Assembly: GCA_903828975.1 (NCBI GenBank)
Contig: CAIKOD010000021.1
Coordinates: forward strand, 1-44,154
Reading direction: 5' to 3'
Length of the DNA: 44,154 bases
DNA from: an uncultured Methanomicrobiales archaeon
GTDB taxonomy: Archaea > Halobacteriota > Methanomicrobia > Methanomicrobiales > Methanospirillaceae
The notes beneath the pieces are model-generated. The model was not told where the DNA came from. It saw only the letters and a list, made by a program, of their open reading frames with translations, and ran no database searches. Each line of letters begins with the position of its first letter. The stretch's first letter is position 1. Below, piece after piece: positions 39,503-44,154 of this stretch. The position numbers and the translations under genes are program-made.

Positions 39503-42175
39503 TCATGTTTCGTCACCGGTACCTCCGTCTATTGTGAAGAAAAATGTTGCGCCCCTGTCAATCTCTGCCTCTGCCCAGACATCCCCTCCATGACGGTGAA
39601 TAATCCGCTGGACGATGGCAAGACCAAGACCAGTACCTTCATATTCTTTCACAGGGTGGAGGCGCTGGAATACCACGAATAACTTTGGACGGTACCGCAT
39701 ATCAAACCCGATACCATTGTCCCGTACAAAGTAAACGTTATGCCCGTCTTTTCTAAAGGAGCCAATTTCTATCCGGGTTTCCTGGCATTTGCGGGTAAAT
39801 TTCAGGGCGTTGGAGATGAGATTGGTGTAGACAAGCTTCAGCATATCCGGATCTGCCCTGCAGGGGGGCAGATCTTCGATCGCAATATCGACCACTCTCC
39901 CCACCTTCTCATTCCGGAGTTCATCAAAGGCCTCGCGTGCAATGTCTGCAGGATGTACCGTAACAATTTTTAGCGATTTCCGGCTCATATGGGAGAAATT
40001 GATCAGATTGTCAATGAGTGTCCTCATCTGGGACACATTTTCCCTGACAAGACTGAGGTATCGTTTTCCTTCATCCGGCAGCTCTCCGGTATAATCATCA
40101 AGCACGATACGCGAAAAACCGTCGATTGCACGAAGCGGGGCCCGGAGATCGTGTGACACCATGTAACTGAATGATTCCAACTCCTTGTTTATCGTCTCAA
40201 GCTGGGCAGTCCTGCTTGATACCCGGGCCTCGAGTCCCTCATTGAGTTGCCAGAGCTCTTCTTCAACCTGTTTCCGGGCGGAAATATCACTGTGTATTCC
40301 AATGAGACCGATGATGTTCCCTTTATCGTCTTTAATTGCATCTGCACGCAATTCAACCGGGAACTGGCGCCCGTTTTTCGCCATCATAGTTACCTCCCCC
40401 TTCCAGGAATCACCACCCATAATTGTTTCAAAGACCCTACGTCCGACACCCTGATCTGCATACAAAATAATGGGACCGAGTGGTGAATGTAATTCTTCGA
40501 CCGGGTACCCAAATAGGTCAGTAAATGCACGGTTCTGATAAATATGAATTCCACAAGGATCTGAAATACCAATTGCATCACCGGTACTTTCCACCGCCTT
40601 AAGGATACGGAATAATTCATCCTCAGTTTGTTTCCGGCCTGTGATGTCCTGGCCTGCAGCATAGAAACGGACCAGCCTTCCCTCTTTTTCATCCCATTCA
40701 GGCTGAGTCCTGTGGTTAACCCAATGGACCTCGCCATTTCTGCTGATCACCCGGAATTCACTTTCATGGCTCTCGTTTGCAAATAATTTCCGGCGGTGTT
40801 CCTCGATAATTCCCCGGTCTTCCGGATGAATGAATGAACTCCAACCCCCGGCCTTGAGAATTTCTTCCCTTGAAATCCCGATAATGCTCCGGAACGCCCC
40901 CGTCGCCCATTCCGCAACAAACTTCCCGGAGGGATCGACCCTCATCGCATAGGCATAATCAGATATCAGGTCGGAAGTCATCCGGTAACGTTCTTCACTG
41001 ATCTTAAGGGCTGATTCGACCTCCTTTTGTCTACTGATAGTTTGTTCCAGTGTGGAGACCATCGAATTGATGCTTTTTCCAAGCTTCTGGAACTCTATTC
41101 CGGTCGAATTAAGGATGGTGTGGTCCAGGTCCCCCTGTGCAATTCTGTCAACATCCTCCACGATCCCCCTGATTGGCCTGGTGAGGTATTCTGAAACCAG
41201 GAGCGCAGCACCGAGACCGACCATAAGGGCAATGAGGGCAATTGACAATCTCATGAGAAGGAGACGGGTTAATACATCATGGATAAGCAGGTTATTATAC
41301 GTTAATTCAACAACCAGGCTTGTATCAGACCCGTAATCAGGGTCTCTCATGTCGATAAAAAGATATTTAACAGTTAAACCGGTCGAAACATTGACATTTT
41401 TTATATCTTTACGATTCTGGAAGATCTTCTGGAACAAAACTGCTTCTCCAGGGTCTGATATATCCGGGTAATTTCCTATTGGCTGTCCTTTTGAATTGAA
41501 GATCCTGATCTTTTCAATGTAGGGGTTGTGTGAAGCAATCCTGTTAATAATAACCTCATACTGAAGGCTACCGCGTTCTTTTGTAAGTTCTTCCCCGGTT
41601 AGCCCCAGTTCAAGAATATAGCGGTGGTCAGGAGTGGGCATATAGGCAAATTTTCGTAATTTTCCGGTTGCTGTTTCACGCACTACACGATCAGGAAAGA
41701 AACCCTCGGACAGCCTGATCCGGTTGAGATAATCAAAAAAGTAGGGTACCGTCCTGAAATCAAGACCGATTTCCGGTTTATATGTTGAAAACTGGATGAC
41801 CCCTGACTCATTAATAATATAAAGGTCAATATTATCACCCATCTCCTGTTGGATTCCTGTCAGGTCCATTTTTCCAGGGTCCATCCCCGATCGGTTGTAT
41901 TCCTCAAGAAATATCCTGAAATTTTCCTTCATCTGGCGATTCAGGGTATTATCATAGAGCTTAAACCCCGAGTCGACCAGATGAAGGGACTCTTTAAGGT
42001 CAGCCTCTGTCTGGAACTGGACAATATTCGAATTTTGTTCGAATGCTGTCTGTTCATTGAGATAATCAATGACGGTGATGCCGGTGACTAAACAGATAAT
42101 GAGAAAAACCATGACAAACAGCAGGTAACGGGAGAAAGACCTTGTTTTAAGGAATTCACGAATTCTTGGCAGCAC
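39503..42175 (-). CDS. Membrane sensor histidine kinase (extracytoplasmic sensor, HAMP, PAS-PAS, HisKA, HATPase)
   Basis: N-terminal TM, HAMP-like region, SYMVSHDLRAPLRAIDGFSRIV, VRDNGIGFDMRYRPKLF..GTGLGLAIVQRI. Confidence 0.9.
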   Translation of the reverse strand: MLPRIREFLKTRSFSRYLLFVMVFLIICLVTGITVIDYLNEQTAFEQNSNIVQFQTEADLKESLHLVDSGFKLYDNTLNRQMKENFRIFLEEYNRSGMDPGKMDLTGIQQEMGDNIDLYIINESGVIQFSTYKPEIGLDFRTVPYFFDYLNRIRLSEGFFPDRVVRETATGKLRKFAYMPTPDHRYILELGLTGEELTKERGSLQYEVIINRIASHNPYIEKIRIFNSKGQPIGNYPDISDPGEAVLFQKIFQNRKDIKNVNVSTGLTVKYLFIDMRDPDYGSDTSLVVELTYNNLLIHDVLTRLLLMRLSIALIALMVGLGAALLVSEYLTRPIRGIVEDVDRIAQGDLDHTILNSTGIEFQKLGKSINSMVSTLEQTISRQKEVESALKISEERYRMTSDLISDYAYAMRVDPSGKFVAEWATGAFRSIIGISREEILKAGGWSSFIHPEDRGIIEEHRRKLFANESHESEFRVISRNGEVHWVNHRTQPEWDEKEGRLVRFYAAGQDITGRKQTEDELFRILKAVESTGDAIGISDPCGIHIYQNRAFTDLFGYPVEELHSPLGPIILYADQGVGRRVFETIMGGDSWKGEVTMMAKNGRQFPVELRADAIKDDKGNIIGLIGIHSDISARKQVEEELWQLNEGLEARVSSRTAQLETINKELESFSYMVSHDLRAPLRAIDGFSRIVLDDYTGELPDEGKRYLSLVRENVSQMRTLIDNLINFSHMSRKSLKIVTVHPADIAREAFDELRNEKVGRVVDIAIEDLPPCRADPDMLKLVYTNLISNALKFTRKCQETRIEIGSFRKDGHNVYFVRDNGIGFDMRYRPKLFVVFQRLHPVKEYEGTGLGLAIVQRIIHRHGGDVWAEAEIDRGATFFFTIDGGTGDET

Positions 42176-42324
42176 CTTTGCGGACCCCCCTGTTCGCCCT
42201 ATTGGTTTAAGTACACCGGTCAGGTTAACTGGATCTGGGGCGTCACCCCTGAAAATTTTTGTTATATCATTTTCTGTAAAAACCCGTTGAAAGGGTGGGA
42301 TGGTGAAGCTATGACATCATCCTT

Positions 42325-43180
42325 TTAACGTCTTCGAAAGATAAGGGACATGAAACCTGCAATCACTAATGCGGCAGGCATTACCGGCATGGACGCGGCA
42401 GCTTTGGTAGTATCCGGAACCGGTGAAACCATTGGTATTGTCGCGGGAAGGTTACTCCCGGGCAACGTTACCACCGGCAAATCAATGCTTGAATTCAACA
42501 CTGCAGTCTCATTCTGATAAGCAGCAGATAGGTTTGCCTTGACGGCCCCACTGGCGAGCTGTTTAGCTATCGACCTGTTTAACAGGACCTCAGACCGCCC
42601 GGGGTTCATTGCAATTTGCCCGGTCATAGCACACAATCGCTTCCTGGTATTTGCCGGCATTCATCAACGCCTCCCCTCTCTGTTCTGCTGCAGATCCATC
42701 TGACGGGTCGAGGTGAAGCACCTGGGAATACGCGATTATTGCCTCATCATAACGTCCCATGGCGGACAACCCCTTCCCCCTGGTCATCCATGCCTGTACA
42801 GAGTACGGGTCAATGGACAAGGAATTGTTCAGCATGCTCAGCGACTGGTTCATATCACCTTCGCGGAAATAGTCAGAACCCTTTACGACAAGCAACAGAG
42901 CGGAATCTGATGAACATTCTGAACCGCTTACGCCTCCGCCGGAACGGTCCCCTGATGAACCGGTGTCGGATATTGAATTCCCTGGCGCAGAACTGCCACA
43001 TGATTCAGAGGGCTCTGCGCCCGCGCCACCCGGTGTTGACCCCCCATTGGGGCTTTCATGGGTATCAAGCCCGCTAAACCCCGGACTGTTCCATCCATAA
43101 TCAGGGGGACTTGTATCAAAACCACCGCATCCACAATCTTCACCACTACAGGTTCCAATAAGGAAAAGACATACTATCAT
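42325..43180 (-). pseudogene. Frameshifted secreted TPR protein with C-terminal TM-RRR tail
   Basis: 42590..43180 TPR reading frame breaks at a T3 run (42615-42617); removing one base joins ...CYDRA to IAMNPGRSEVLLNRSIAKQL... of 42325..42660. Confidence 0.7.
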
Positions 43181-43510
43181 CCCGGTTATAACAGCAATAC
43201 CTGCCCCCTGAAAATTGATACCTCATTCCTCCTGCAATAATACGGTGTTCCTCTACCCGCATATACATATTGAGACATTCCACGCTCTGATAGCCCGGAA
43301 TGGTTATATGTCTTGATAGGAACGCTCATTGGAAAGCAATATGCAGCCATGAACAGAACACCATGATTTACTTTGGAGTGGGAGAGAACAGCGGATTTTC
43401 GGTTGATCGCAGAATACGCAGATCGTCTCTTGTATTTTATAATATTACCGGGTGAAAACCTGAAATTTATCAGACCCATGTCGTACATCTGTCAGATAAA
43501 ATACGATACC

Positions 43511-43518
43511 TTTTTAAC
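43511..43518 (+). promoter_or_regulatory. TATA-like box for ncRNA candidate (TTTTTAAC)
   Basis: Centred ~25 bp upstream of the start of the closing stem. Confidence 0.45.
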
Positions 43519-43538
43519 AAGAATGTGATATCACAATT

Positions 43539-43662
43539 AGGTGTACCGATCAACCGCCCCCGCAATAGGTTGCCTGTGATATCGTCTCTATTGACGCCAC
43601 CTTGATCTTTAGGCGATATTCAGGCAGGCGTCGCCTGCGGAACCGGTGCACCTTAGTTTTTT
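43539..43662 (+). ncRNA. Candidate structured non-coding RNA (~124 nt), four-way-junction fold with oligo-T end
   Basis: P1 43539-43548/43644-43653; P2 43551-43555/43568-43572; P3 43572-43584/43614-43625; P4 ~43625-43629/43633-43637; T6 at 43657-43662. Confidence 0.6.
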
Positions 43663-43793
43663 GTTAAATCTCCTTGTATATAAAGTATATTGGTCGTGGG
43701 CGTATAATTCATCCCGCGTTTCCGATTTCATATGACGTCTTACCTTTATTTTCGAAAACAGTCCCCACAATGATAGGGATTACATATAAGGCC

Positions 43794-43839
43794 AATATGA
43801 GCTTAATTTACAAATTACCTCGATAATTGCGCTCATATT
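43794..43839. repeat. Inverted repeat AATATGAGC-N28-GCTCATATT
   Basis: Perfect 9-bp arms in intergenic DNA. Confidence 0.5.
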
Positions 43840-44018
43840 CAAGGTTCGTGCCTTCTGCAAAGCTGTCGGGGAAGATCCGTTCGTATCTATCTCTCTGGTA
43901 AAAATTCAGAGGGAGCGCATCCGCAAACGGAAAAGCAGACCGAAAACATACGACCCGCCGCAGTCTGAAAACCAAAAACCCTTACCAGGTTCAACGAAGA
44001 AACAGGAATATGAAAAAT

Positions 44019-44091
44019 GGGCTCGAGGAGATTCGAACTCCTGACCTCCGCCATGTCAAGGCGACGTCATAGCCAGCTAGACCACGAGCCC
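44019..44091 (-). tRNA. tRNA-Val (GAC)
   Basis: GGGCTCG..CGAGCCC acceptor, TTGACAT anticodon loop, AGGAG-TTCGAAT-CTCCT T-arm; no encoded CCA. Confidence 0.92.
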
Positions 44092-44154
44092 TCAAAAATT
44101 GGCAAATGCTTCTTTAATTTGGATCATCCTAATATTAAAAAATTGGCTTTTTAA

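Noticed and set aside
43186-43488. 100-aa minus-strand ORF
   Set aside because: Overlaps promoter-like AT-rich DNA, no RBS or domain signature; insufficient support.

Overview
The gene content points to a methanogenic archaeon, probably Methanomicrobiales-like: archaeal Cdc6, Nre, DUF2117, TupBC, MOT1 and two large PAS sensor kinases. Two kinds of sequence alternate. (i) An accessory, mosaic segment (~2.4-20.4 kb) holds an unknown four-gene operon, an orphan Cdc6/Orc1, a low-GC AbiE-type toxin-antitoxin pair behind nested palindromes, a chimeric HsdM remnant, and a translationally coupled operon encoding an archaeo-eukaryotic primase-like/AAA helicase-like protein plus a degenerate PD-(D/E)XK-like nuclease. 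Three copies of the 3' end of one gene mark apparent recombination junctions. (ii) A more ordinary chromosomal segment (~20.4-44.1 kb) holds a Mo/W handling cluster (MOT1-type transporter, MoSto-like amino-acid-kinase-fold protein, TupBC), DNA ligase, Nre repair protein, sugar nucleotide enzymes, two sensor kinases and tRNA-Val(GAC). The strongest candidates for something undescribed are a ~124-nt structured RNA candidate at ~43539-43662 (TATA-like box, closing stem, four-way junction, oligo-T end), the primase operon with its recombinogenic 3' end, the 2.5-4.5 kb operon, a ~183-bp inverted dispersed repeat pair, and an archaeal MoSto homologue. All calls come from reading sequence and supplied ORFs; no database search was run.
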